From positions 372,001 through 436,000 of the forward strand of contig JARGSG010000211.1 of NCBI GenBank assembly GCA_030374805.1: a stretch of DNA of 64,000 nt, given 5' to 3'. Below are positions 49,047 through 58,984 of the stretch, piece by piece. Position 1 is the stretch's first letter, and each line of letters begins with the position of its first letter. The notes beneath the pieces are model-generated. The model worked only from the letters and a program-made list of their open reading frames with translations, was not told the DNA's origin and searched no databases. A program made the translations under genes and the position numbers. Source of the DNA: Gracilaria gracilis (lineage: Eukaryota > Rhodophyta > Florideophyceae > Gracilariales > Gracilariaceae).

Positions 49047-50712
49047 CAAATGCTAAATAAACTGTGGTGCTCATTGTGTCCTCGCGTCTCGTCTGAGGAA
49101 AACGAGGGACATCTACATTCAAGGAGACTCCCTGGGGAAAGAACTCCTGACAGCTTTGTGCAGCTCTTCTTGAGGCACGCGAGCTGAAGACCTCCCCACC
49201 GCAGCTGGTGATTTCCCACGCAACTTCCTGCTGTCCAGGAGCACCTGGTCCTGTACCATACCAAGGAGTCCAGTCGATTCCCTGAAACTGGAGATTTTGA
49301 GTTCAATTTTGAGCTGAAACCACGAACATCATGTTCATGGGTACCAAGTTGGTACTATCTCGCCGACGATATAGGGGTTGGGTGGAAAGGACGTCGTTAA
49401 TGGTTTCTTTGGCGACAAAAGCGGTACATGCGAAGCGCCTTGTCGTGGTGTACACCTTACGCGGCGAGCTCTAGAGGTTGAATGGAGAGGTTCAGTGAAG
49501 AAGAAGGCGATAATCGTCGCAAACGAAACGCTTCTGCGGTCGAAAACACCTTAGCTACGTAATACTTTCGTTGTACCATATTATAGCCCCGTGAGTGTAG
49601 CACGGCTACTGATTTGTGGTTTGTGGCTACGGTGTAGAGATAAGTGTTATAGGTTGTTGGGGTTCTTAGCATACCCCCGCGTACGAGTAATTCACGTACG
49701 CGTTTCATAAATGAGAGAGAGAGAGAAGTTGGTACTACCAACGGTAGATACCAACGGTAACTTGTGCTTAAGACTCAACGATGCGTTCGAGGGTTGCCCC
49801 CAGAAGGAGCCGGTCCCCTGCCTGGTGAGTACAAAGTGATTACATTTTCTACTAGGTTTACGAAGAAACTGAGGAACTTTGCAGAAAGACAAGCATTCTG
49901 CGGTGGATGGCTCCATGATTTCGAGTGCACGAATTTCTTTCTTCACCATCAAGTGGTGTGGGACACAAGAAACGAAGTAGAGCGCTTCCGATGTACAACC
50001 GATTGATGTTCCTTTTTACATAAAGCCTTTGGACAAACATTAAATGGCTTCTAAATTCATCACGGGATGCATACGAGAGCCAGTTATCATTCGTAGGCAT
50101 CCTCCCAGATTATCTGGGTCGGCGCTTGCCCTCCTTTATTGGGCTCACCTGCTGTGTCGCTGCTGGTAAATTCCTACGGAAGGGCAGAACGCGGGGGTAT
50201 TTACGTAGCTGTGACCACGTAGCTGTGACCAAGTGGATGAGAGCAAGAAGAAGAACAGGGGGCGTAGTTCTAACTATGCAACCAATCCCACGCCCGGTGC
50301 CAGCGAACATTTGCGGTAGTAATAAGTGCCGTGTTGCACTCTGAAGTCCTAATACTTCAAGGTCGATGAAAGTCTCGTAACCGCGCTTTTGACTCCCAAC
50401 CCCTGACACCAGATTAGATTCGTGCAATGTTGAATGTTACAAACTCGTGATGACTTCCGAAACAAGATGAAGTCCGTTGCTAGGAACATGGATCTAGATT
50501 TGCGAATAGCTCGTCAAACCTTCAGATTAACAGGCAGGAAGTATGAAAAAAGCGTCGAGGGACATGGCTACCAAGTAACTATCCTGGCTCGAGCAAATCT
50601 CCACTTGAATTCACAGTGAACATAATTTAAGACAGCAGTCAGACGCGACCATCGCCATATTGCACTGTGAATGATTGCCAGAGCAACATGGGTAATGCTC
50701 GCATGTTTAGAG
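49047..50712. other. Intergenic region with TACCAACGGTA copies
   Basis: No gene recognised in 1.67 kb. It has a 15-bp palindrome GTACCAAGTTGGTAC at 49341-49355 and two TACCAACGGTA copies at 49736 and 49749. A short (GA)n run lies at about 49714-49727. A small plus-strand frame near 50434-50619 has no ATG at its head and no family. Confidence 0.45.
49729..49759 (+). promoter_or_regulatory. TACCAACGGTA copies 6 and 7
   Basis: Exact copies at 49736-49746 and 49749-49759 are spaced by 13 bp. The first also forms the right arm of GTTGGTA-C-TACCAAC. They lie about 690 bp upstream of the phosphatase-like/kinase fusion gene. Confidence 0.55.
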
Positions 50713-53025
50713 TCAGTTGATTATATGAGTGTCTCTGAAAAGAAAACTCGGCGTTCTCTCAGAAGTTGGGAATACGATAATCGTCACATCATCCTTATGT
50801 GTGCGAGGGCTCATACCCACAGTCTTCAAATATGGTGAAGTAATTGCATCATCCATTGAATTTCGTTCTCGTACATCCAGCTCAGTGGCTGTCCTCTTCT
50901 CCCACATCCGTAACTCAGCTACATCGACTCTGAAGTCCCAGAACTCTGGTTCAAAACTGTCACCAAGGTACTTACGGCAGAATGCACGCAGTCCGAGCAG
51001 GTATGCAGGTTTTCTGTGAAACATAGCACTTGCCACCTCCCCGCACCACAGTAACATTTCCAATGCATTTGGGTCAAGGAACACGTTCCCCTGTGAGTCA
51101 ATTAACACATGCTTGCCAACATGTCTGTACCCTAGTTGGGGAAGTTTGCTTATAATGTCGTTCTCTAAGGCGAACCGCCAGTGAATCGGAACGAGCTCGT
51201 CGTAAATGGCGCGGAACGACGCATTACCACACCGTGGCGACCCAAATGTAGACACGACAACTTCGGTTGGTGCCAGATCTAAACTCACGCGCAAATCCAA
51301 GCTACAGATAGTGGCCAACGCCCCGCCTAGACTGTGTCCGGTGAGCATGACTGTTCGCCTTTTCTTCTCTAGTAATGCTTTCACCGCGGTCACCACTTGT
51401 TCGCTCACCGCCATGTATGCATCGTTAAAGCCTGCGTGTATACGAGCACGTCGCCATTCACTTGGATCGTGCGCAACAGGCGGAAGAGTTGGCAGTCCAT
51501 CCGAAAGCGGCTTTGTAACCATCCGTATATCTGTTCTTATGTTTTCGGTTGAAGTAGTACCACGGAATGCAAGAATGACCCTATCATCGGCACTCACTAC
51601 AATCAGGTTGGTATCTGTATGATCATCCCTGATATGGTCCTCGATTTTGAACCGAAACTTACCCCGAGTTGTTTTCGTCTTGCCGTGCTTCTTGGTGTTC
51701 CACTCGTACACAAGCCATGCAAAGTTGAAAAGCGAAATATGTGTTTCTAGCACAAGCGAATTGGCATGTACTTCACTGTTTTCGCCGTTTAGGTCCGATG
51801 GAGGCTCATATAACGAAATCATAAGCGGTTCGGCCTCAGTGGTTTCATGGCCATCGTTGCCTGACTTGGATCCACGAACCCAACCAAGGAAGCCGACCGA
51901 GTCCGGAGGTAGGTTGACGTATGCGGTGATTGCCAGGTTCACGGTGAACATAATATCAACAGCACCCCTACCGTACGAATTTGAGAACATGTGAAGGTGT
52001 GTCTTGCTAAGCCAGAAGCTCAGCTGCCAATATCGTGGTATGAGCAATGGATTTATGACCTCGAAAATGATAATCATGGAGTAGTAGACAAGATTGTGGG
52101 TGACAAAGAAGCGAAAACCGATCTGCCTGGAGCGATATTGGAGATAGTTCAAGCCCGCCAGTCTCTTCCACGTCTTACGCACCTGTCGCACAATCATAAC
52201 AAGAAAGTATATCTCAAACACTGTCAAAAGAGTAACGATGCCAACCACGTCATAGTACCATTTTTGCAGGGTGGAAAACTGGACACACATTACGACAATG
52301 TTAACAAATGGAAACTTTGCCAGTGCAACTTTTGCGGGGAAGTGAGCGACAATCCGAAGCACTTGATACAAAGCAATGGGTACCAGCTTCGGAATGTAGA
52401 ACTTCAAAAGTTCATGCCTTGTTGTTGGTCGCTTCATTAAGCCGAAGGAGTGAGCTGTGGCCCATATATAGAATATGGTGCTTATCGATGATCCGAGCAA
52501 TATTAGATTCCAAGCTACGTTGAAAGCAGGTGGATACCATGATTCCAAGAACCACGCGTCTGGAGTGGCTGACGGGTTGAGCAAGTCACCTGGCCTCAAG
52601 TGGAAGTCATGAAGGGCTAGAATATATATGAAAGGGTTCATGTAGCAGGCGCAAGTGACAAGGATTCCGATCACCCACACTTGCTCTTGGGTTGTGGGAG
52701 TCCGTTTGTTCCGTGTTATACGTAGCGTGTACATAACTGAAAGCGCAAGGATGACAAAACCGCATATAATTCCCACCACGATCTCGGATACACTAAGAAC
52801 CGGCAAATAGCCCACAGCTTTGATGACGGCATCCTTTCCATCGGGGAGATGGACGTGCTTAAGTTCGGAAAAGACGTTGAATATGATAGTCTTGACGATC
52901 ATGAAGACGACGCTCGAAGACCAAGTGACCAAATTAATAACGGCAATGCGGTTGATTTGCCTGGAATGTAAAACGTCAAGTTTACTGTAGATGTGCTTTT
53001 GGTGCTCATCACCGAAGATCGCCAT
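50713..53025 (-). CDS. Multi-pass membrane protein fused to a class 3 lipase
   Basis: The 770-aa protein has about eight transmembrane segments in the first 400 residues (for example IVVGIICGFVILALSVMYTL, VWVIGILVTCACYMNPFIYI, YYDVVGIVTLLTVFEIYFLV and NLVYYSMIIIFEVINPLLI). A cytosolic class 3 (Rhizopus/DAGL-type) lipase domain follows from about 420. RVILAFRGTTSTENIRTD is the oxyanion region, LTGHSLGGALATI (about 575) holds the nucleophile Ser, and the Asp and His should follow GSPRCGN and ENDIISKLPQ (KHVLIDSQGN holds a His). The arrangement recalls diacylglycerol lipase (four TM plus lipase), but with a larger, 7TM-like membrane domain. I start at the ATG 53025; the frame upstream has only GTG. 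Confidence 0.85.
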   Translation of the reverse strand: MAIFGDEHQKHIYSKLDVLHSRQINRIAVINLVTWSSSVVFMIVKTIIFNVFSELKHVHLPDGKDAVIKAVGYLPVLSVSEIVVGIICGFVILALSVMYTLRITRNKRTPTTQEQVWVIGILVTCACYMNPFIYILALHDFHLRPGDLLNPSATPDAWFLESWYPPAFNVAWNLILLGSSISTIFYIWATAHSFGLMKRPTTRHELLKFYIPKLVPIALYQVLRIVAHFPAKVALAKFPFVNIVVMCVQFSTLQKWYYDVVGIVTLLTVFEIYFLVMIVRQVRKTWKRLAGLNYLQYRSRQIGFRFFVTHNLVYYSMIIIFEVINPLLIPRYWQLSFWLSKTHLHMFSNSYGRGAVDIMFTVNLAITAYVNLPPDSVGFLGWVRGSKSGNDGHETTEAEPLMISLYEPPSDLNGENSEVHANSLVLETHISLFNFAWLVYEWNTKKHGKTKTTRGKFRFKIEDHIRDDHTDTNLIVVSADDRVILAFRGTTSTENIRTDIRMVTKPLSDGLPTLPPVAHDPSEWRRARIHAGFNDAYMAVSEQVVTAVKALLEKKRRTVMLTGHSLGGALATICSLDLRVSLDLAPTEVVVSTFGSPRCGNASFRAIYDELVPIHWRFALENDIISKLPQLGYRHVGKHVLIDSQGNVFLDPNALEMLLWCGEVASAMFHRKPAYLLGLRAFCRKYLGDSFEPEFWDFRVDVAELRMWEKRTATELDVRERNSMDDAITSPYLKTVGMSPRTHKDDVTIIVFPTSERTPSFLFRDTHIIN

Positions 53026-53589
53026 CTCTCCTCCTTCCCTTTTCGCCGACGAAGGGATCACCCCTCATGTCTTGGATCGAAGTGGGAGACATTTTGCGCG
53101 GATGAAATCGACTTGTATCGCGTATACAAGCCCCCACGTATCGGTGTTCCCAGCGAACCTAGAGGAGACCCGTGTAAACGGTGATCTTACCACTTATGAT
53201 AATCGTTCAATTACGTAAACCGTAAACCAGCTCCCATAGGCTAACTCTCGAGGACGTGCCACAAGGTACCTTCTCGTGTCCACCTTTTCGTCTAGAAGTA
53301 TTAAGGCATTGTCAACCAGATTGCTGGCTTGCTCGCTATTGCACTCATGAGAAAGATAAGGATACTGCAGTATTGGAGCCCATCGAAGTCGGGAGGTAAC
53401 GTTCTACTCCTGTGGTCCAAGTGGTCTGTTGATCGATATGGGCAGAATGCCCATTTCGTAATTCCTGACACATTTTCCTCGTAGGATATGTGGGCTTGAT
53501 CAAATGACTTGGTAATTCCGGCTGTGAATGTTGCCTGCACATCTTTATATGAACACGTTAAGAAAAAAACCGTTCTTGCTTGTCATGGG
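53026..53589. other. Intergenic region, nothing recognised
   Basis: This 564-bp gap holds the lipase-gene promoter and the 3' flank of RRP8. No ORF or repeat worth calling. Confidence 0.4.
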
Positions 53590-54459
53590 TTATCGTCGTT
53601 TATACCGGCACGCAGCAAGAGATGGTAGTTTTGAATCATCCGCTTGTTTCGGTCCACCTTTCCGTTTTCCTTCCACTTTTCTAAACGCAAAAAGGTAAAA
53701 GAATGCACTAGCCCTCAGGGCTTGACCGGCTTCCGGGGCTTCGGCTGGGCGCTTCCTTCTTTTCTTTCGTTTAGGTGGCTTTTCTTGCTTCTGGGAAAGT
53801 CGCGTCAGCTGATGATCACGAAGAAGACAATAGCCAAGCGATTCGACTCCTGCTGCAAATCGTGATGGATCATGACCGTCAAATCTTGACGCGACCTCTG
53901 CAATGAGTAGCAAGCCTTTGGGTTTAAGGACGCGATGTGCCTCTTTGAGAAAATCACCATAGTTGGTTCCCATCAAGGAAAGGCAAAAAACGGCAACATC
54001 AGCATATTCTTCTTCTAACGGCAAGTTGCCAATATCACATGCACACACAGTTTCGTTCACCGAAACTAGGTCGAATGAACACACCTGATGGTGCGAAACT
54101 TCCTTTGCTAACCGCGCTTCTCCACAACCCAAATCAAGGATCTTCATCGCCTCTTTTCGGGAAAGGAGGTATTGGATGATGTCGTCCAAAGGATTCTTAG
54201 GCCATTGCTTGGTCTGTTCAGCATATCCTGCATGATACACGTCAAAGAGGTCGGGATTAGCGTCCATCATAGCCTTCGATGCTGCACCTGTGTCGGTATA
54301 CATAGATTCATTAAGCATGCGGAATTGTGCAGATGAAAGCTTTTTCCTCATCCGCTGCTGAAGGGAAGATAACTTTCTCTGCTTCTTTACTATTCCACGC
54401 TGTGGCACATTGGAGCTTCTCTCGGACGAGGAGGGTAGATCCTTGCGCATTCTCAACAT
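53590..54459 (-). CDS. RRP8: RRP8-like rRNA adenine-N1 methyltransferase
   Basis: The 289-aa protein matches Rrp8/nucleomethylin, which makes m1A in large-subunit rRNA in the nucleolus. LSSAQFRMLNESMYT is the conserved N-terminal motif; DLFDVYHAGYAEQTKQWPKN and PLDDIIQYL precede the fold. SAM binding is by MKILDLGCGEARLAKEV (about 110). CSFDLVSVNETVCACDIGNL, VAVFCLSLMGTNY (motif IV) and VLKPKGLLLIAEVASRF are typical of the family. A basic insert (KPPKRKKRRKRP) separates the last two strands and probably directs nucleolar location. The N-terminal extension is short compared with yeast and human. Start ATG at 54459; another 5' exon cannot be excluded. Confidence 0.94.
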   Translation of the reverse strand: MLRMRKDLPSSSERSSNVPQRGIVKKQRKLSSLQQRMRKKLSSAQFRMLNESMYTDTGAASKAMMDANPDLFDVYHAGYAEQTKQWPKNPLDDIIQYLLSRKEAMKILDLGCGEARLAKEVSHHQVCSFDLVSVNETVCACDIGNLPLEEEYADVAVFCLSLMGTNYGDFLKEAHRVLKPKGLLLIAEVASRFDGHDPSRFAAGVESLGYCLLRDHQLTRLSQKQEKPPKRKKRRKRPAEAPEAGQALRASAFFYLFAFRKVEGKRKGGPKQADDSKLPSLAACRYKRR

Positions 54460-54766
54460 GCGCTGAGAGAAAGGCTTGCCAGGAGGTAGACTCACTTTCA
54501 GCAGTCAAACTGCGAGAACCAACGTAACTCAACTCCGAAACAACGCTTGAATCAAGTTTTTGTCGAAACCGTACCTGCACTTTACCGTCCCACCTTTTCG
54601 GCACTCTGTGCCACAGCAACAAGGATAGTAATGCTGGACCAAAATATCGAAACTTGGATTATTTGACGTGTTCCGCAGGCTTATAATCCGAATCCGCACA
54701 ATCTTCACTTCCCCCTTGAAGAACCAGGTCCTCGAGGCATGTGAGTTTTCGGTTCCAAGTGTGATT

Positions 54767-56128
54767 ATGAACAGCAGTCCGGATAATCAGGAGAAGAAGC
54801 TCCTGAAATACATCAAAGAAGGCCCGGTGAAGGCTGATCAACATCGCTTCGAGCACATTTTAAGTAAGTCACGAAAATTACAAGAGCAATAAAGAACTCT
54901 AGAACCTAACTTTTCTCGGTTAACTCTCAGCCATACCAAGAGAATTAGAAGGGCAGCTTCGGCTTTGGGATGATGAAATCGAAATATGTGATCAGGCGAT
55001 ATGCGTTGGAAAAGCTTTGGATGCCATCATTGACACATATGAAGAAGTATTGGCTCACTTTAGCCGCATCACAGACTTGAGAAACAGTTTCTATCAGTCT
55101 CCCGAAAAAATGATGGTTGCGGAGGTCCTTCTTTGCGACGGAGCGCTGGATAGATTGCTCTCGTCCATAGTGAGAGTTCGGAAACGTATCAGAGCGTTGT
55201 ATGACGAGCTGAAAACTCTTTGCGCGGCTTGCATGAACGTGCGTAACAGTGCCCAGAAAGCCTACCAAGTTTTTGACAATCCAATCCGAATGAGAGTTTT
55301 GAATGATCCCTCCATCAGAGAGTGTGTGGAAAAAGCAAAACTAAAGTAAGTAATATGCCTTGTCTGGCTTTTACAGAGTTCCGCAGAAGACTGACCGAGA
55401 GACTACTATGAATCAGAGCTATTGTTCTCAAGGAGCTTGGAAATCGCATATCTTCTATTGCATGTGGTGGGGATTCAATGTTCAAGTATTTACAGAAGTC
55501 TTGGAGATGTCAGGATCAAGAACAAATTGCTAGACCAAGCACAAGTGGAAGTCGCAGTGAAGCTCCACAGACGAACACTGGGTGCGATATCTCAAGAGGG
55601 AAACCTACTTGTTCCCAGGGTAAACCACCCAAATGTCAAAAGGGCCCGTTGGCCTCTGATGAAGAATGTCAAAGGACCCCAAACGAAGTACCGGAGACTC
55701 CAGAAAGCGATCGTATCGAAGCACTCGCAAAGACGCAGAGGTCATCTCCGAAAAAGAAACCGTCGCTATCGCACTCGCAAAAAAGACGTCGTGAGAACGA
55801 GAAGGAGCGTCGTATTGTCGTGGCGAAAACGCTTGAGCTGGATACACCTCGCCGAAACATGAGTTCTCCAGACGTAAGGTCTAGTATGCAAGCTACTGTC
55901 AGAAATCCAGGTACACAAGAAGAGGAGAAGGCAAACAATGAGCAAGAAGCTGTGATGCAGGAATTGGTGCCCAATCGTGCCGGGGAACAGCAACCTGTTG
56001 CTTCAGACCGATCTAAGGGCACTGTTGAGAACAACGGCACTGATAACGGAGAGAGCCTTCGTCCGACGAAGAATGACTCGGAAAGAAACGAAAGCTCTGT
56101 TGAGCAACCCGCGAGTATGTCAATTTAG
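54767..56128 (+). CDS. Hypothetical coiled-coil protein with basic, disordered tail (three exons)
   Basis: Join 54767-54863, 54931-55345 and 55417-56128, giving 407 aa. The N-terminal 190 residues are helical and coiled-coil-like (REL-EGQLRLWDDEIEICDQAI, AIIDTYEEVLAHFSRITDLR, LDRLLSSIVRVRKRIRALYD). From about 215 on the chain is disordered, rich in S, P, K, E and Q, with a basic SQKRRRENEKERR patch that looks like a nuclear signal. I do not recognise the family. Both introns (67 and 71 nt) begin GTAAGT and end in CAG, and the joined frame is open throughout, which supports the model. A nearer ttttacAG acceptor in intron 2 would run into a stop. Divergent from RRP8. Confidence 0.65.
54864..54930 (+). 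other. Intron 1 of the coiled-coil gene
   Basis: A 67-nt intron with GTAAGT donor, CCTAACTT branch-like motif and CTCAG acceptor; phase 1. Without splicing the first frame stops at 54892. Confidence 0.75.
55346..55416 (+). other. Intron 2 of the coiled-coil gene
   Basis: A 71-nt intron with GTAAGT donor and AATCAG acceptor; phase 2. It is the nearest downstream acceptor that keeps the long 3' frame open. Confidence 0.65.
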
Positions 56129-56392
56129 ACTCCTTGGACTTTGAAGAATCTTCAATAACTGCTCGTCAATTGCCAACGGCCTTATTGGACATATTCCACA
56201 TATCTACAAGTGTATTTCATTGCAAATGTAGGCATCTGTTTTGGCCTTTGCGAGTGGGGGCTTGGAATCTAATCGGTCTTGTTGTGCATGATGTTGAAAG
56301 GTCTGCTACACACAAGATAGTTCACTACAATGCATGATACTCGGGGCGCAATTCCGAAGTATCCAGATGTTGATGATCTGCAGGCTACAGTT

Positions 56393-58501
56393 TCATGTTG
56401 CGCTGTCACGAAAGTGGGAGTATAACCTATCTGCAAGAGCAGGCCCTATACCAGGGGCCTGTGATAGCTGATCCGGCATGGCATTGGCGATTGCTTCAAC
56501 GCTTCCATTGAAATGTTCCAAGAGTGCAGCCCGTTTCCGCGGACCGAGACCGGAAACTGAATCAAGGCCGGATTTCAAAGCCTGCTTTCCTCTTCTTCTC
56601 CTGTGCGCCATCAAAGCTGTTCGGTGAGCTTCGTCTCTCAACCGACAAACAAGACGAACTCCATCGCACATGACATGTGCTCCGGAACCAACATCGTAAT
56701 TGATCGCTTGTCTTTTGCCATCCACAAACACGGCCTCCTCCGCCTTGGCGATACTAATCACAGGCACTTTTCCATGTAGGCCGAGTGTCCGCAAAGCTTG
56801 CACAGCAGAACTGAGTTGACCTTTGCCCCCATCAATGACAACCAGTTGTGGGAGAGATGGATGTGTACCGTTGTCAGGTTTGCTCACGAAACGTTCGAAT
56901 CTTCTGGTGAGTGTTTCGTACAAGGATGCGTAGTCATCGGGGTGGCCTTGGTACGAACTCTGTGGTCCAAGATTGTACCTTCGATACTCTGACAAACACG
57001 GAGAACCGTTTAGAAACACTGCCATTGACCCTACAGCATTCGATCCGCTGGTGTGGGATACATCAAAGCATTCTATTCTCTTCAAGACCGTATGGTGTTG
57101 CGAAGGGTCTTGTTCTGATGGGCCGGCAGCACTATGGCATACTTTGAATGAGTGCAGGTATGGTTTAATCAAGTGCTCAAGAGCGCTGAGGTCTTTTGCT
57201 GCGTCATGGATTCGGCCTGTTTCAATGTTTACCTCCATATCTGCGTTTCTTTGAGCAATGTCTGCCAAAGCCACTCCCTTCTTACCTTTGACAACGACCT
57301 TCTTGCCTCTTTTCTCGCTTAGTGCTGCTTGCAACATTGCCTTGTCTGCAGTCGGGGTGCAAAGCACAAGCTCTTCAGGAATCTCCATCGCATGTGAGAG
57401 GCGGGCGTAGTGGGCCGTCAGCACCGCATTGAGCAACTGTGCGTGTTCAGCGGTCGCATCTACAGTGAAGACAAGTCTTGAAATCAGTTTGCCGCTTCTG
57501 ACTTGGAAGAGAACAATTTTGCCGACGGTGTGGTTTGTAGAAATGGCAAAGACATCGCGCGAGCTTGATGAGTTTGGCGAAATAATGGCAGACGCGTGCT
57601 GTAGATCTTCAAAAGCACCGTGAAGACCCATCGCATCGCCGAAAGCATTTTCAAGACTGGCAATTCGATCACGAATGATTGCAGCCTGCTCGTACTGCAG
57701 CAACGAGGAATGACGTGACATGTCTACACGTAAGTGCTTGATGACCTCCGTTATACGACCAGAGAACAACTTGTGAACGTAATCAATTGTCTTTCTGTAA
57801 TCCAGCGGCGTCACGAGTTGTTGACAGACGCCAGGGCATCTGCCCAGGTCATAGTTGATGCACGGGCGGTCCGAGAAGAGTTTGTTGCGCCGTTGTCGAA
57901 GTGGAAACGTTGCGTGTATGACGGTGAGCAGCTTGCGCAACACGTTCTCATTAACAAAAGGTCCGTATATCACATCGCGCTCATCGGGCTTGTTCCTACT
58001 CCTGGTGATGGTGATGCGCGGATACGTCTCCGAAAGCGTGATCAACACGTACGGATGGCGGCGATCATCCTTGAGCAAAACGTTATAAAACGGCTGACTC
58101 TCATGAACAATGGACGCCTCCAACGCCAGCGCGGCCGCCTCCGTATCGGTGATGATAAAGTCGAGCGAAGCGGCAGCGGCCAGCATGGCGTGAATGCGCG
58201 GCGAGAGGCCACGCGCCGGCGCGACGCCCGAAGGCGCGTGCGGCGACACGGTGAGGTACTGTCGCAGGCGCGTTCGCAATCGGCGCGCCTTGCCGACGTA
58301 CAGCGCGCGGTTGGCGTGGTCCAGAAAGCGGTACACGCCGGGCTGCGACGGCGCGGCTGCCAGCGCGTGCGACAGCGAATGGGCGCCGCTTGATGAAACG
58401 GCGCAGCATCGCACGCGCGTGGAGTGCGGCACGCCGCCGTGGCGCAGCGGGTTGCGGGGCAGAGCGTGGACGAGGAAGGTCAACATCTGTGGGTGACACA
58501 T
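56393..58501 (-). CDS. UVRC: UvrC-type excinuclease subunit, probably plastid
   Basis: The 702-aa protein is a full UvrC, the nuclease that makes both incisions in bacterial nucleotide excision repair. GVYRFLDHANRALYVGKARR is the GIY-YIG domain (about 55-130), PCINYDLGRCPGVC the Cys cluster, and EQAAIIRDRIASLE the UVR (UvrB-binding) motif. The RNase H-like endonuclease half holds IECFDVSHTSGSNAVGSMAV, RRYNL and LVVIDGGKGQLSSAVQAL. Tandem helix-hairpin-helix motifs (SVSGLGPRKRAALLEHF, then QAPGIGPALADRLYSHF) close it. The N-terminus MCHPQMLTFLVHALPRNPLR looks like an organelle presequence (ATG at 58486 is an alternative). Bacterial-type UvrC in a eukaryote implies a plastid or endosymbiont repair role; UvrA and UvrB are not in this window. 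Confidence 0.95.
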   Translation of the reverse strand: MCHPQMLTFLVHALPRNPLRHGGVPHSTRVRCCAVSSSGAHSLSHALAAAPSQPGVYRFLDHANRALYVGKARRLRTRLRQYLTVSPHAPSGVAPARGLSPRIHAMLAAAASLDFIITDTEAAALALEASIVHESQPFYNVLLKDDRRHPYVLITLSETYPRITITRSRNKPDERDVIYGPFVNENVLRKLLTVIHATFPLRQRRNKLFSDRPCINYDLGRCPGVCQQLVTPLDYRKTIDYVHKLFSGRITEVIKHLRVDMSRHSSLLQYEQAAIIRDRIASLENAFGDAMGLHGAFEDLQHASAIISPNSSSSRDVFAISTNHTVGKIVLFQVRSGKLISRLVFTVDATAEHAQLLNAVLTAHYARLSHAMEIPEELVLCTPTADKAMLQAALSEKRGKKVVVKGKKGVALADIAQRNADMEVNIETGRIHDAAKDLSALEHLIKPYLHSFKVCHSAAGPSEQDPSQHHTVLKRIECFDVSHTSGSNAVGSMAVFLNGSPCLSEYRRYNLGPQSSYQGHPDDYASLYETLTRRFERFVSKPDNGTHPSLPQLVVIDGGKGQLSSAVQALRTLGLHGKVPVISIAKAEEAVFVDGKRQAINYDVGSGAHVMCDGVRLVCRLRDEAHRTALMAHRRRRGKQALKSGLDSVSGLGPRKRAALLEHFNGSVEAIANAMPDQLSQAPGIGPALADRLYSHFRDSAT

Positions 58502-58626
58502 TATGAGCGGCGCGTACGAGGGGGAACGGGACGGAGATGCGCTGGAGATGCGCTGGAGATGCAGGACGTTTGTAACTTTGAAACTTTGGGACTTTACAGC
58601 GACTGTGGCGCAGAGGTACCTGTAGC

Positions 58627-58642
58627 GGACGGGGGCGGCGGC

Positions 58643-58693
<51 letters not shown>
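58627..58693. repeat. (GGC)n triplet repeat
   Basis: About 20 GGC units with a few GGT interruptions, 130 bp upstream of the UvrC ATG on the opposite strand (CCG in the UvrC sense). Confidence 0.9.
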
Positions 58694-58893
58694 GGGCTTG
58701 TTGGCAGGAAGATACTCGGCTGCGTCGCAAAGTTTTTATAATCGCAACGCTACGGCGCGAACAACAACGAGCCACGATGAGATATTTGGTTGAGCAGCGT
58801 GCGCACGGCGATGATTCGCCGATTATACGGCGCAGCGTCACTGTTGGCGCCGTGCGTCAAACAGTATGATACGCACAATAGCTCGGGGAAGTA

Positions 58894-58923
58894 GGGGGGG
58901 GGGGGGGGGGGGGGGGGGGGGGG
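58894..58923. repeat. Poly-G run of 30
   Basis: An uninterrupted homopolymer of 30 G, able to form a G-quadruplex. Its length may be inexact because such runs are hard to sequence. Confidence 0.9.
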
Positions 58924-58984
58924 CGCTGTTTACAAGAGCCATCTGTGCATGATGAGTTAGAACAAACCAAAACATGAGTTTGAC

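Larger units (their letters stand above)
58502..58984. other. GC-rich gap with GGC repeat and poly-G run
   Basis: The UvrC promoter side contains a (GGC)n/(GGT)n triplet repeat at about 58627-58693 and an uninterrupted run of 30 G at 58894-58923. Frames across the triplet repeat are poly-Gly or poly-Arg artefacts. Confidence 0.6.
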
